Assembly (NCBI GenBank): GCA_025464005.1
Contig: JAODBO010000067.1
Location: 1 to 36,036 of the forward strand
DNA length: 36,036 nt
Source: Acidimicrobiaceae bacterium
GTDB taxonomy: Bacteria > Actinomycetota > Acidimicrobiia > Acidimicrobiales > Bog-793
Direction of reading: 5' to 3'
Below the pieces are notes generated by a model. The model saw nothing but the letters and a program-made list of their open reading frames with translations, ran no database searches and had not been told where the DNA came from. Below, piece by piece: positions 1-6,907 of the stretch. The first letter of the stretch is position 1. Each line of letters opens with the position of its first letter. The position numbers were made by a program, and so were the translations under genes.

Positions 1-1217
1 CCCGCGGGCGGCGCGGTCGTGGTCGTCGTCGTGGGTGCCGGCTTGGGCGTGGTCGTCGTGGTCGGGGGCGGTGCAGACGGCGTCGTCGTCGTGGGCGCAG
101 GGGCAGTCGTGGTCGTGGGCGCTGCGGTAACCGATCGGTAGTGCGACTCGACTGCCGCTCCGGACGTGGTGGGATCGCCCGCGTAGTCGGTGATGATGCT
201 CGGGCCGCTGCTGCCGCAGGCGCTCGAGGACTTGTTCCACGCCCACGCCATGTAGGAGATGTGCTGCGCGTCGTCCCAGTTCATTAGGGAAGTGTCGAAA
301 CTCGTCCCGCAGTCGGTCTCACCGAACTCGCCCATGACGACCGGATAGCCGGTGGCGATCGGGGCGATGGTCGCGTTCCAGCACGATGCCGTGGCGCATC
401 CCGAGTAGTTGTAGAGATGGATCGAGAGGATCTCTTGTTGGTCGGGGTCCGTCGGTTGCCACTGGAGCCAGCCGGAGCTGGGGCTGGCTCCGTACTGGGA
501 CGGTCCTCCCGTGGCACCCGCCCAGCCGAGCGGGGCGATCATCACCGGCTGCGTGGCGCCGGTGGAGCGAACGGCGTCGACGAGGGACTGCATCCCGGCT
601 GTCTGGTAGCCGGGGCTCGTGCAGCCCTGCGCCCAGCACTGCCAGGTGATGTCGTGGGGCTCGTTGTACAGGTCGAAGATGACGCCGGGATCCGACTTGA
701 AGATCGTGGAGACAGACGTCCAGAAGGCGGGGGAGTGCTGGGCATCGGCCATGTCCTGCTGGCTGACGGCGAGCGACGTCCCGGGCGCGCTCCAGTGCAG
801 GTCGAGGATGGCGATCATGCCGTCGTGATGGAGCTCGGCCACGTAGGCGGCGACAGCCTGGCGGTACGCGGTACCCGAGTACGCGGCGTTCACCCCGTTG
901 ATGCCGAGCCAGCAGTCCTCGTTCAGCGGGATCCTTACCGCGTTGACGTGCCAAGCCTCCATCGCATCGACGCTTGCCTGATCCATCGGACCGTCGGCCA
1001 TGCCCCAACCCTGGGCGCAGGCGTACTCCATCCCGGACCGGTCAACGCCACGAAGGACCAGCGTGTTGCCCGTCGCGTCGACAAGGTGATTTCCCTGCAC
1101 CTTGACGCTGACCGGGAGTGTCCCTGCGAGAGTCGCCTTGACCGGGCCGAGGCCGACGGCGAGGGCGAGCGCCGCTCCTGCCCCTACGGCCAGGCCAGCG
1201 GCAAGTCGCGTTTTCAA
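1..1217 (-). CDS. Secreted GH5-type cellulase (endoglucanase), C-terminus beyond the window
   Basis: This is a secreted glycoside hydrolase expected to cut beta-1,4-glucan outside the cell. The frame stays open to the left edge, so 405 residues are visible and the C-terminus is missing. The chosen start is TTG at 1217, preceded by GGGAGAGG about five bases upstream. It gives a signal peptide: MKTR, then an Ala/Gly/Leu-rich hydrophobic stretch to about residue 30. Family hallmarks are the YNEPH motif with the predicted acid/base Glu186, IHLY near residue 265, and MGEFGE with the predicted nucleophile Glu297. From about residue 362 the protein becomes a Thr/Pro/Ala linker (runs of TTTT), which usually leads to a carbohydrate-binding module; that module is not in the window. 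It stands alone, 266 bases downstream of menF on the same strand. GH5 is recognised from motifs; the substrate is inferred. Confidence 0.87.
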   Translation of the reverse strand, partial: MKTRLAAGLAVGAGAALALAVGLGPVKATLAGTLPVSVKVQGNHLVDATGNTLVLRGVDRSGMEYACAQGWGMADGPMDQASVDAMEAWHVNAVRIPLNEDCWLGINGVNAAYSGTAYRQAVAAYVAELHHDGMIAILDLHWSAPGTSLAVSQQDMADAQHSPAFWTSVSTIFKSDPGVIFDLYNEPHDITWQCWAQGCTSPGYQTAGMQSLVDAVRSTGATQPVMIAPLGWAGATGGPSQYGASPSSGWLQWQPTDPDQQEILSIHLYNYSGCATASCWNATIAPIATGYPVVMGEFGETDCGTSFDTSLMNWDDAQHISYMAWAWNKSSSACGSSGPSIITDYAGDPTTSGAAVESHYRSVTAAPTTTTAPAPTTTTPSAPPPTTTTTPKPAPTTTTTTAPPA

Positions 1218-1482
1218 GATCGCCTCTCCCTTGGAGCACCAGCCCCACGCGGGCGCGTCCAGAACGTCGAATGTCTCGGTGCGTGGCATAACGGCCACGG
1301 ACCGGGGTAGTTAAGCATCCTCAAGGGGGGGATCGCGGCCATGCCCCGCGACCAGGCAATGGCCGCGGCGACCGCACCCGCTCTGCGATCGGACCCCGCT
1401 GTGCTGTCGGGCCCAGTATCCGCGCGTTGGACTCCTGTGGACTGCCGACTTCAGTCGTGCCCGCCCGGCAACATCGGTCCAG
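1218..1482. other. Upstream region of the cellulase gene with two inverted repeats
   Basis: No coding sequence with normal codon use is seen here. It carries two inverted repeats: CGTGGC-N6-GCCACG at 1282-1299, 65-82 bases before the cellulase start, and CGCGGCCAT-N16-ATGGCCGCG at 1334-1367. Either could be an operator for a sugar-responsive regulator, and the larger could instead be a terminator hairpin for menF, although no T-run follows it. No clear -10 box was identified. Confidence 0.35.
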
Positions 1483-2796
1483 TCAGGGTCTGACGGCCGC
1501 CGCGAGAAGCGCTTGCAATTTGAGCTGCGTTTCGGCCAGCTCCGCGGCGGGGTCCGAGTCCGCGACGATTCCGACTCCTGCGAGGAGCCTCGCGGTCGGG
1601 CCTTCCAGCAAAGTGCTACGTATGCCGATCCACCACTCCCCGTCGCCGTCCGAGCCGACCCAGCCGACCGGTCCTGCGAAGCGTCCACGGTCGACGTCCT
1701 CGTTTTTGCGCAGGTAGTTCATGGCCTCCTCGCGTGGCCAGCCCCCTACTGCAGGCGTGGGGTGCAGCGCGGCCGCAAGGTCGAGCGCGCTCGGCATGGG
1801 GGCTCCCTCGAGTGGGTTCGCGAGCGACCCCGTCACCCGAGTCGCGAGATGCGCGACGTTGCGGAGCGCGAGCAGGTGCGGCACGTCGGGCGCGTCGAGG
1901 CTCGAGCAGAGGGGCGTGAGCGTGGCGACGATGGCGTCGACGACGATGCGGTGCTCGGCGCGCTCCTTCGACGACGCGAGGAGCGCGGCCGCAAGATGCC
2001 TGTCCTCCTCCGGGTCGCCGCTGCGGGCGACGGTCCCGGCGAGGGGCTGGGACGCGACCTGCGCGCCGCGGCGCCGCACGAGCAGCTCGGGACTCGCCCC
2101 GACGAAGCCGTCGATCGCGAAGGCGAAGCAGGACGGATGAAGAGCGCGCAGGCGCTCCAGGAGATGGTGCTGGCGAACCGGGCGGTTGGCCGTGACGATG
2201 ACCTCGCGGACGAGCACGACCTTGTCGAGGTTGCCTGCCCGGACTGCCTCGACCGCGACCGAGACCCGGCGACGGAAGTCCTCGTGGGGGCGGGCCGAGG
2301 CGAGGTCGAATCGATCCGGAGGTTCGTCGGAAGGGCGAGGCGTCGGCGCCTCAGCCCCGACGGCGAACGGAAAGTCGTCGAGCATCGCCGCGACGTGCTG
2401 CTTCGAGCCGATGCCGATCGCGTGGCGGTGATCGCCATTCACGACGACGACCATGCGCGGCACGATCAGCTCCGACCAGCCCTTCGGGTCGAAGGCCAGG
2501 GCCCCCAGCGCGATCGGGCCACCGGGTGTCGTGCGATCTCCGGTCGACTCCGTATGCGGGGACTCGAATGGTCGGATTCTCCCGAGGAAGTCCCGCACCG
2601 AGCGGACCCCGCGCAGGTCGTCGACGCCGAGCGGGAGCTCGAGTCGGGCGGCGTCGCCCCAGGCGTACAGTGCCGCACCCTCGCGCTCGAGCACGCGACC
2701 TTCGACGAACGCGAAACGGCGAGCCGCTGCCACGACTTCGGGACGGACCTCCGCGCTCGCCCAGACGAGGTCCTCTGCACCAGCGAGATCGGTCAT
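1483..2796 (-). CDS. menF: Isochorismate synthase
   Basis: The enzyme converts chorismate to isochorismate, the first step toward menaquinone or, in some bacteria, salicylate siderophores. The 437-residue protein has the chorismate-binding fold in its C-terminal two thirds. Visible motifs are LDKVVLVR at 190-197 (Lys192 is the likely base), ASPELL at 234-239, PLAGTVARSGD at 251-261, SKERAEH at 276-282 with a likely Mg ligand at Glu281, LHPTPAVGG at 344-352, and GIVADSDP near 409. The ATG at 2796 overlaps the menG stop codon (ATGA), so the pair is probably translationally coupled. The menaquinone context favours MenF over EntC or salicylate synthase, and no other siderophore gene is nearby. 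The family is also close to TrpE, but the length and motifs fit isochorismate synthase better. Confidence 0.88.
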   Translation of the reverse strand: MTDLAGAEDLVWASAEVRPEVVAAARRFAFVEGRVLEREGAALYAWGDAARLELPLGVDDLRGVRSVRDFLGRIRPFESPHTESTGDRTTPGGPIALGALAFDPKGWSELIVPRMVVVVNGDHRHAIGIGSKQHVAAMLDDFPFAVGAEAPTPRPSDEPPDRFDLASARPHEDFRRRVSVAVEAVRAGNLDKVVLVREVIVTANRPVRQHHLLERLRALHPSCFAFAIDGFVGASPELLVRRRGAQVASQPLAGTVARSGDPEEDRHLAAALLASSKERAEHRIVVDAIVATLTPLCSSLDAPDVPHLLALRNVAHLATRVTGSLANPLEGAPMPSALDLAAALHPTPAVGGWPREEAMNYLRKNEDVDRGRFAGPVGWVGSDGDGEWWIGIRSTLLEGPTARLLAGVGIVADSDPAAELAETQLKLQALLAAAVRP

Positions 2797-3533
2797 CGCG
2801 GTCGGGCGCTCGCGCGAAGCAGTCCGACCGCCCCCGCGCGCGTCGCGGTGATCACCTGGGTGATGCCGCCGCTCAGCGTGTTGTGACAGACATCGATGAA
2901 CCCGGCATCGCCGACGATCGCGAGCAGCTCGTCCCTCGGTGGGAGGTAGGCGACCGATCGGGGCAGGTAGTGATAGGCGGCACGGTCGGAAAGGACGCTA
3001 CCGAGCTGTGGAACGACGCCGGTGAACCAGATCCGGTGACCGAGGCGGAGAAGTGGTGAGGTCGGGGTGTCGACGTCGAGCAGCCCCAGCCGGCCGCCCG
3101 GTCGCAGGACGCGGGCGCATTCGGCGAGCACCGCTGCGAGGTCTGCGAAGTTGCGCATGGCAAAGCCACTGATCACGCCGTCGATGCGATGACCGGCGAA
3201 AGGAAGCGCTGTGCCGTCGGCCTGTGCGAGCGGCGCGCCACCGGGACGTGCGGCTGCGAGCATCCCGAAGGAGAGGTCGGCTCCGATCGTCCGGTAGCCG
3301 TTCGTGGCGAGCTCCCGGGCGACGTCACCGGTGCCGCATGCGAGGTCGAGGATCAGCGAGCCCGGCGCGAGCTGAAGCAGGCCGATCGCTCGGCGACGCC
3401 ATCCCCGGTCCATGCCGAGGGACATCAGCCGGTTCACGAGGTCGTAGCGGGGAGCGATGGCGTCGAACATCTCGCGCACCATCGCGACCTTCGCCGCACC
3501 TTCGGGTAGCGGCTGGCCTCGGGAACCGTCCAT
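2793..3533 (-). CDS. menG: Demethylmenaquinone methyltransferase (UbiE/MenG family)
   Basis: This SAM-dependent enzyme performs the last step of menaquinone synthesis, C-methylation of demethylmenaquinone. The 246-residue protein shows the family's early signature YDLVNRLMSLG (30-40), the SAM-binding motif LDLACGTGD (62-70), and later GFAMRNF and ARVLRPGG. The open frame runs upstream to 3740, but that part overlaps the neighbouring membrane-protein gene and is low-complexity Arg/Pro. The ATG at 3533 places the conserved core at the usual distance from the N-terminus. The gene overlaps menF by 4 bases and follows the small membrane-protein gene by 44 bases, suggesting one transcript. The ubiquinone branch is unlikely in an actinobacterium. 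Confidence 0.9.
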   Translation of the reverse strand: MDGSRGQPLPEGAAKVAMVREMFDAIAPRYDLVNRLMSLGMDRGWRRRAIGLLQLAPGSLILDLACGTGDVARELATNGYRTIGADLSFGMLAAARPGGAPLAQADGTALPFAGHRIDGVISGFAMRNFADLAAVLAECARVLRPGGRLGLLDVDTPTSPLLRLGHRIWFTGVVPQLGSVLSDRAAYHYLPRSVAYLPPRDELLAIVGDAGFIDVCHNTLSGGITQVITATRAGAVGLLRASARPR

Positions 3534-3577
3534 CGGCCTATCGGTGCCGGCCGCCCGAGACGGGCTGTCGGCAGGGA

Positions 3578-3949
3578 TCAGCGGAACCAGATCTTGTAGT
3601 ACGAGCGGCTCTGCGGGTGGAGGAGCGCGACGACGAGGGCGATCTCGAACAGCAGCGTCAAGATTCCGCCACCGAGGTAGCCGAGGGCGAGCAGGAGGAA
3701 CGGCACGAAGGCCGCCATGAGCGCTACGCGATAGCCCCACTTCTTCTCATTGGCGATGCCGAAGCCGCCAACGACCTCGAGGATCATGAGCACGAGGGAG
3801 AGACGGCCGAGCCCGCCCGAGAGCAGGCCGAACAGCAGGCTCAGCGCGGCGTTCCAATAGAGCAGCGCCACGCCGATCTGCAGCGTCTGAGGCTGATGAG
3901 CGGGGAACCACCTACGTTCGGTGACGCTTCTGTTTGCCACGTCCTCCAT
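3578..3949 (-). CDS. Small multi-pass membrane protein, function unknown
   Basis: I do not recognise a named function. The 123-residue protein has about four hydrophobic segments (roughly residues 24-45, 50-68, 75-95 and 98-115) and a charged tail ending SRSYYKIWFR. The chosen start is the ATG at 3949 (MEDVAN). A longer reading from 4030 adds a charged stretch that runs into the end of the dehydrogenase gene and is less likely. No good ribosome-binding site is visible before 3949, so the start is uncertain. It lies between a short-chain dehydrogenase (77 bases upstream) and menG (44 bases downstream) on the same strand. A link to quinone metabolism is only a guess from position. Confidence 0.72.
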   Translation of the reverse strand: MEDVANRSVTERRWFPAHQPQTLQIGVALLYWNAALSLLFGLLSGGLGRLSLVLMILEVVGGFGIANEKKWGYRVALMAAFVPFLLLALGYLGGGILTLLFEIALVVALLHPQSRSYYKIWFR

Positions 3950-4026
3950 TGTGTCAGCTGGAGCGGGAGTGCGATGCGCGCCGTCGTGGACGCGCCCGTG
4001 CGACCGGCCGGACTGGGCGTCCGAGC

Positions 4027-4803
4027 TCACATGTGCAGGTACGACGCACCGTTGATGTCGAGCACCGTTCCGCTCGCCATCTCGGCTTCTGGCGAGGCCA
4101 GGTAGAGCACCGCGGCGGCAACTTCCTCAGGAAGCGCGACACGACCGAGCGGGCTCTCGCCGCGTCGGCGCTCACCACTGGCCCCCGCGAGCTCGATCGC
4201 CGCCATGTCCGTTTCGGTGAAGCCCGGCGCGACGGCGGTGACCGAGATACCGCGTGGCCCGAGCGCGAGCGCGAGCGACTGCCCGAACGCGATCTGGCCC
4301 GCCTTGCTCGCCCCGTACGCCGGCTGGTCGGGCTCGCCGCGAAACGCTCCCCTCGAGGAGACGTTCACGATCCTGCCCCCGCGGACCATGTGCCGCACGG
4401 CACACCACGTCACGTTGGCCGGGCCGACGAGGTTGACCGTGAGCGTGTCCTGCCAGGCGTGCTGCCATTCGGCGTAGTCGGTGTCGTCGATCGGATGTGC
4501 CACGAAGATCCCGGCGTTGTTGACGAGCACGTCGATGCGCCCGAAGGCCACGGCCACCATGTCGACCATGGAGCGAATGGCGTCGGGGTCCCTCAAGTCG
4601 GCACCGACCACGATGTGGCCGGCGCCAGATAGCGACGCGGCGACGGCCTCAGCACTCTCACGTCCCGTGGCGTAGTGGAGCGCCACGCGATCGCCGTGGG
4701 AGGCAAATGCACGCGCAATCGCGGCGCCTATGCCACGCGAGGCGCCGGTCACCAGGATGGCCCGTCGCTGCTCCTCCGGGACGGTCGTGCCTGAAGTGCT
4801 CAT
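4027..4803 (-). CDS. Short-chain dehydrogenase/reductase (FabG-like)
   Basis: This is an NAD(P)-dependent oxidoreductase of the classical SDR family; the substrate cannot be read from sequence. The 258-residue protein has the Rossmann motif TGASRGIG (19-26), VNNAGIF (94-100), the serine of NVSS (near 150), and the catalytic YGASK with Tyr163 and Lys167. The open frame extends upstream to 5355, but that part is the decayed rlmN fragment and its flank, so the ATG at 4803 is the start. A -10-like TACATT lies 6 bases before the ATG and no Shine-Dalgarno is seen, which suggests a leaderless transcript. The gene heads the minus-strand group leading to menG and menF. A 3-oxoacyl-ACP reductase role is possible but unproven. 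Confidence 0.87.
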   Translation of the reverse strand: MSTSGTTVPEEQRRAILVTGASRGIGAAIARAFASHGDRVALHYATGRESAEAVAASLSGAGHIVVGADLRDPDAIRSMVDMVAVAFGRIDVLVNNAGIFVAHPIDDTDYAEWQHAWQDTLTVNLVGPANVTWCAVRHMVRGGRIVNVSSRGAFRGEPDQPAYGASKAGQIAFGQSLALALGPRGISVTAVAPGFTETDMAAIELAGASGERRRGESPLGRVALPEEVAAAVLYLASPEAEMASGTVLDINGASYLHM

Positions 4804-4809
4804 GTGTGA

Positions 4810-4815
4810 AATGTA
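4810..4815 (-). promoter_or_regulatory. Probable -10 box of a leaderless promoter for the dehydrogenase gene
   Basis: On the minus strand TACATT is followed by 6 bases and the ATG at 4803. No ribosome-binding site lies between them. This matches the spacing at six other genes in the window. No convincing -35 hexamer is visible (TTCGGG at 17-base spacing is weak). Confidence 0.45.
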
Positions 4816-4964
4816 GCCATGCTCGAGATTGGCCCGAAGCGGGAGGTGGCGCTCAGCGGGTGGCCTGGCCGCACGCAGCTCTAAGCGGACTACTCGCCGA
4901 GGAGCGGGATCAACTGACGGCCTTCGCGGGGGACTGTCCGGTCGTGTCCGACGGCTGGAGCGAC

Positions 4965-5140
4965 TGCGCCGGGACGCCGCGAGCTGTCCGCACGCCGCGG
5001 CGATGTCGACGCACGCGTGCGCCGCACCGTCACGTTGACGCCGTGGCTCACGAGCCGGTCCCGGAAGGCGCGCACCACTGCAGGAGGCGTGCCGACGGCG
5101 GGGTAGCCCGGCGTCGGGTTGAGCGGCCTCAGGTTCAGCT
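4965..5140 (-). pseudogene. Displaced, decayed 3'-end fragment of an rlmN gene (copy 3)
   Basis: Read on the minus strand this stretch encodes remnants of the RlmN C-terminus: PLNPTPGYPAVGTPP, then AFRDRLVSHGVNVTVRRTR, then, after a frame change, IAAACGQL, which includes the conserved second catalytic Cys region. It matches the end of the intact rlmN at 6929-7125, in the same orientation. It is more degraded than the copy at 6192-6388 and has lost its reading frame. It lies just upstream of the dehydrogenase gene. Homology to rlmN stops near 5135 and does not include the radical SAM domain, so this is a gene end, not a whole degraded gene. Confidence 0.82.
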
Positions 5141-5311
5141 TCGTGTGCCCATGCCCCTCGCCAGAATCTGCCGGCATACCTCTCACGACCCTGCTTTGAC
5201 GGCGCTCGGCGTTGGGCGACAAGAGGAAGGCTGCCGCAGGCTCCGTGCTGAGCCCGGGCTCCCAAGCGCCACAACGCCTCGACCTCGCTCGCGTCACACC
5301 CTTCCAACAAG
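5141..5311. other. Flank between rlmN fragment 3 and the DUF6338-like gene
   Basis: No gene is supported. The part next to the rlmN fragment (to about 5190) resembles the sequence flanking rlmN copy 2 (about 6389-6440), for example CATACCTCTCACGACCCTG here against CATCTCTCGCGACGCTG there. It may be the end of a former inserted element. A TTGACG occurs at about 5192-5197, but no matching -10 was found. Confidence 0.4.
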
Positions 5312-6004
5312 ATGGACGCCGTGCTTCCAACGAGTGAGGCCTCCTTGGTCATCATCCTCCTCGCTATCGCTCCGGGCTACATCGCTGCGGCCGCGTGGGC
5401 GAGGGCGCGCACTTGGAAGGGGCCGACCGGCGATCTGCGGACAATCCTCCAGTCGCTCGTCCTGAGTGCGGTCGTCCAGGCCATCCTCGTCCCGCTCACG
5501 GTCGTGTGGATCGCGCCGATTCGGAACTCGCTTGCCAACTATCCGCTGCGGGTCACGATCTAGTCGCTCTTGGCCGTGATGATCATTCCGATAGCGGTGG
5601 GGCTGACTGCCGGACGGATCACGGACAAGCTGTTTGACCCCGCCAAGGATCGAGTCACTGGCAAGCTCGCGACGTTCATCAACAAGACCGCTCCAGCACC
5701 GACGGCTCCAACCATCTGGGACTGGTTGTTCACTGGCGAGAGGCTGCCAAAGAGCGGATTCGTGGTCTTGGAGTTCAGTGACGGCGCCCGGGTCGCTGGA
5801 GCATTCGCGGAGGAGTCGATGGCCCTGACGTCGCCTGAACCTCATGGATTGTTCTTGGAGCGCGAGTGGCAACTCGACCCGGACGGGAACGTCTTCGCTG
5901 AGCTACCGGACACGAAGGGGCTGCTCATCCCCAGCGTCAGAGAAGTACGCTGGATGCGAATTCTGGAGTCGCACAGTGGAGCCGAGGAGGTGGGAGATGA
6001 GTAA
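5312..6004 (+). pseudogene. DUF6338-like membrane protein gene, interrupted by one in-frame TAG
   Basis: Read through, this is a 230-residue protein resembling the actinobacterial family of unknown function DUF6338 (my recognition, not searched). It has an N-terminal hydrophobic segment (about residues 9-28), a WARARTWKGPTGDLRTILQS stretch, a second hydrophobic segment, a third just after the stop (LLAVMIIPIAVGLTAG), and a soluble C-terminal half containing WDWLFTG and GLFLEREW. Codon 84 (5561-5563) is TAG, and the frame and similarity continue directly after it. A recent nonsense mutation, a sequencing error or readthrough would all explain this; a restart at TTG 5570 is possible but has no clear ribosome-binding site. 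Base composition is less GC-rich than the neighbours. It sits between two rlmN 3'-end fragments on the opposite strand, so it is probably imported cargo. Confidence 0.7.
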
Positions 6005-6134
6005 CGAGGGGCCTCTCAAGAAGGGCATGGTGGCAGGTCGTGGGAACGCCCCGACCCGACCGCCAGAACCGGCGAGGCAGCCGCCGCCCGCTCCGCGACC
6101 GGCTCCGCCGCGACGGGAGGATCGTTCCAGGTGA
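5997..6134 (+). CDS. 45-residue proline-rich small protein overlapping the DUF6338-like gene
   Basis: This small ORF starts at ATG 5997, inside the last codons of the preceding gene (8-base overlap). A GAGGAGG ribosome-binding site lies about 9 bases upstream, which supports translation and coupling. The product begins MSNEGPLKKGMVAGRGN and continues as a Pro/Ala/Arg-rich, probably disordered tail ending REDRSR. No domain is recognised. The tight arrangement suggests the two proteins work together, but that is inference. If the upstream stop codon blocks translation, this ORF may still be made from its own site. Confidence 0.58.
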   Translation: MSNEGPLKKGMVAGRGNAPTRPPEPARQPPPAPRPAPPRREDRSR

Positions 6135-6191
6135 TTGAGCGGGGCACCGCATCTCACTGAAGGCGAAAAATCCGGATACGGCAAACCTGCG

Positions 6192-6388
6192 CACCCCTCG
6201 CCGCGGCTTGAGACCGACCGGGGTCTCGACGACGAGCTGGCCACAGGCAGCCGCGACCTCCTGGCAGCGTGTCTTTCGCATGGTGACGTTCACCCCGTAG
6301 CTCGCGAGTCGGGCGCGAAAGACCCGGACTGCGCTGGGCAGCGTGCCGACCGCCGGGTTTCCCGGCGTTGGATTAAGCGGCCTCAGGT
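6192..6388 (-). pseudogene. Displaced 3'-end fragment of an rlmN gene (copy 2)
   Basis: On the minus strand this encodes an uninterrupted copy of the RlmN C-terminus: LRPLNPTPGNPAVGTLP, RLASYGVNVTMRKTR, AAACGQLVVETPVGLKPRRG. It aligns with the last ~65 residues of the intact RlmN (6929-7125) in the same orientation, at roughly 80% nucleotide identity by eye. Homology begins abruptly at the LNPTPG motif and ends at RRGV. There is no radical SAM domain and no start codon context. The fragment keeps the region of the second catalytic Cys. It lies between the DUF6338-like cassette and the DUF2510-like gene. Confidence 0.88.
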
Positions 6389-6494
6389 GTTAATGCGTGT
6401 CCAAGTCATTCGGCGATGCGCATCTCTCGCGACGCTGGGCGCGCCGTGTCAAAGCAAGGTAGCGAAACCGCGTGGCCTCGAGTCAGAAGGCAGA

Positions 6495-6803
6495 ATGTCC
6501 GGTATGAGCCGTGACTCATTCATCGGCTGGAGCGCCGACCCGGAGCGGCCCGGAGGGGTGCGCTACTGGAGTGGTCGTAGCTGGACGGCTGCCGGAGTCA
6601 TGGACGAGCGGGGCCGCACGGCACACGTCTCACTGACCGGCTGGAGGAAGTTCTGGTTCGAGCGCGTCGTCCGTAATTCGGCCGTGTTCCATGTGATCGC
6701 TTGGCTGACCTGCAGCGTGCCACTCGTCCGAGGAGATCTCGACTGGATGCTCTTGCCCCGAGAGCTGCGCACGCTCTCCGAGGCACGGACTTCGATCGGC
6801 TGA
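6495..6803 (+). CDS. Small membrane protein with a DUF2510-like N-terminus
   Basis: The 102-residue protein starts with a motif typical of the actinobacterial DUF2510 domain: GWSADPERPGG, then RYWSGRSWT (about residues 11-32). The usual form is GWYPDP...RYWDG..WT. A hydrophobic segment follows around residues 66-85 (NSAVFHVIAWLTCSVPLV), so it may be membrane anchored. The ATG at 6495 is preceded by AGAAGG at suitable spacing; a second ATG at 6504 is also possible. It stands alone between rlmN fragment 2 and the 3' end of the intact rlmN, transcribed against rlmN. DUF2510 proteins have no general assigned function. Position suggests it is cargo of the latest insertion next to rlmN. Confidence 0.62.
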   Translation: MSGMSRDSFIGWSADPERPGGVRYWSGRSWTAAGVMDERGRTAHVSLTGWRKFWFERVVRNSAVFHVIAWLTCSVPLVRGDLDWMLLPRELRTLSEARTSIG

Positions 6804-6907
6804 GCGGGGGCATCGGTCACGGCGCAGCGCCCACAATGGCGAACGCACCGACGAGGGGATGATCGCAGATCCTCACAGCATTCGATGCGCACGAATCGGA
6901 CTGCGCG

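Noticed and set aside
1..150. Repeated GTCGTC/GTGGTC units as a tandem-repeat or CRISPR-like array
   Set aside because: The repeats are the codons of the Thr/Pro linker of the cellulase read on the opposite strand.
417..1310. Long plus-strand open frame opposite the cellulase gene
   Set aside because: It is the antisense of the GH5 gene. Its product is Arg/Gly/Val-rich with no motifs, while the minus strand shows a signal peptide and catalytic motifs.
1513..2886. 457-residue plus-strand open frame over menF
   Set aside because: A mirror of the menF frame in very GC-rich DNA. It shows no domain, and menF has all its family motifs on the other strand.
4804..5355. N-terminal extension of the dehydrogenase to 442 residues
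   Set aside because: The extra 184 residues come from the decayed rlmN fragment and its flank. They are low in complexity and precede a clear start with a promoter-like box.
5561..5563. Possible recoding of TAG as an amino acid
   Set aside because: Other genes show no in-frame TAG, and no recoding signal is visible. A nonsense mutation or sequencing error is simpler.
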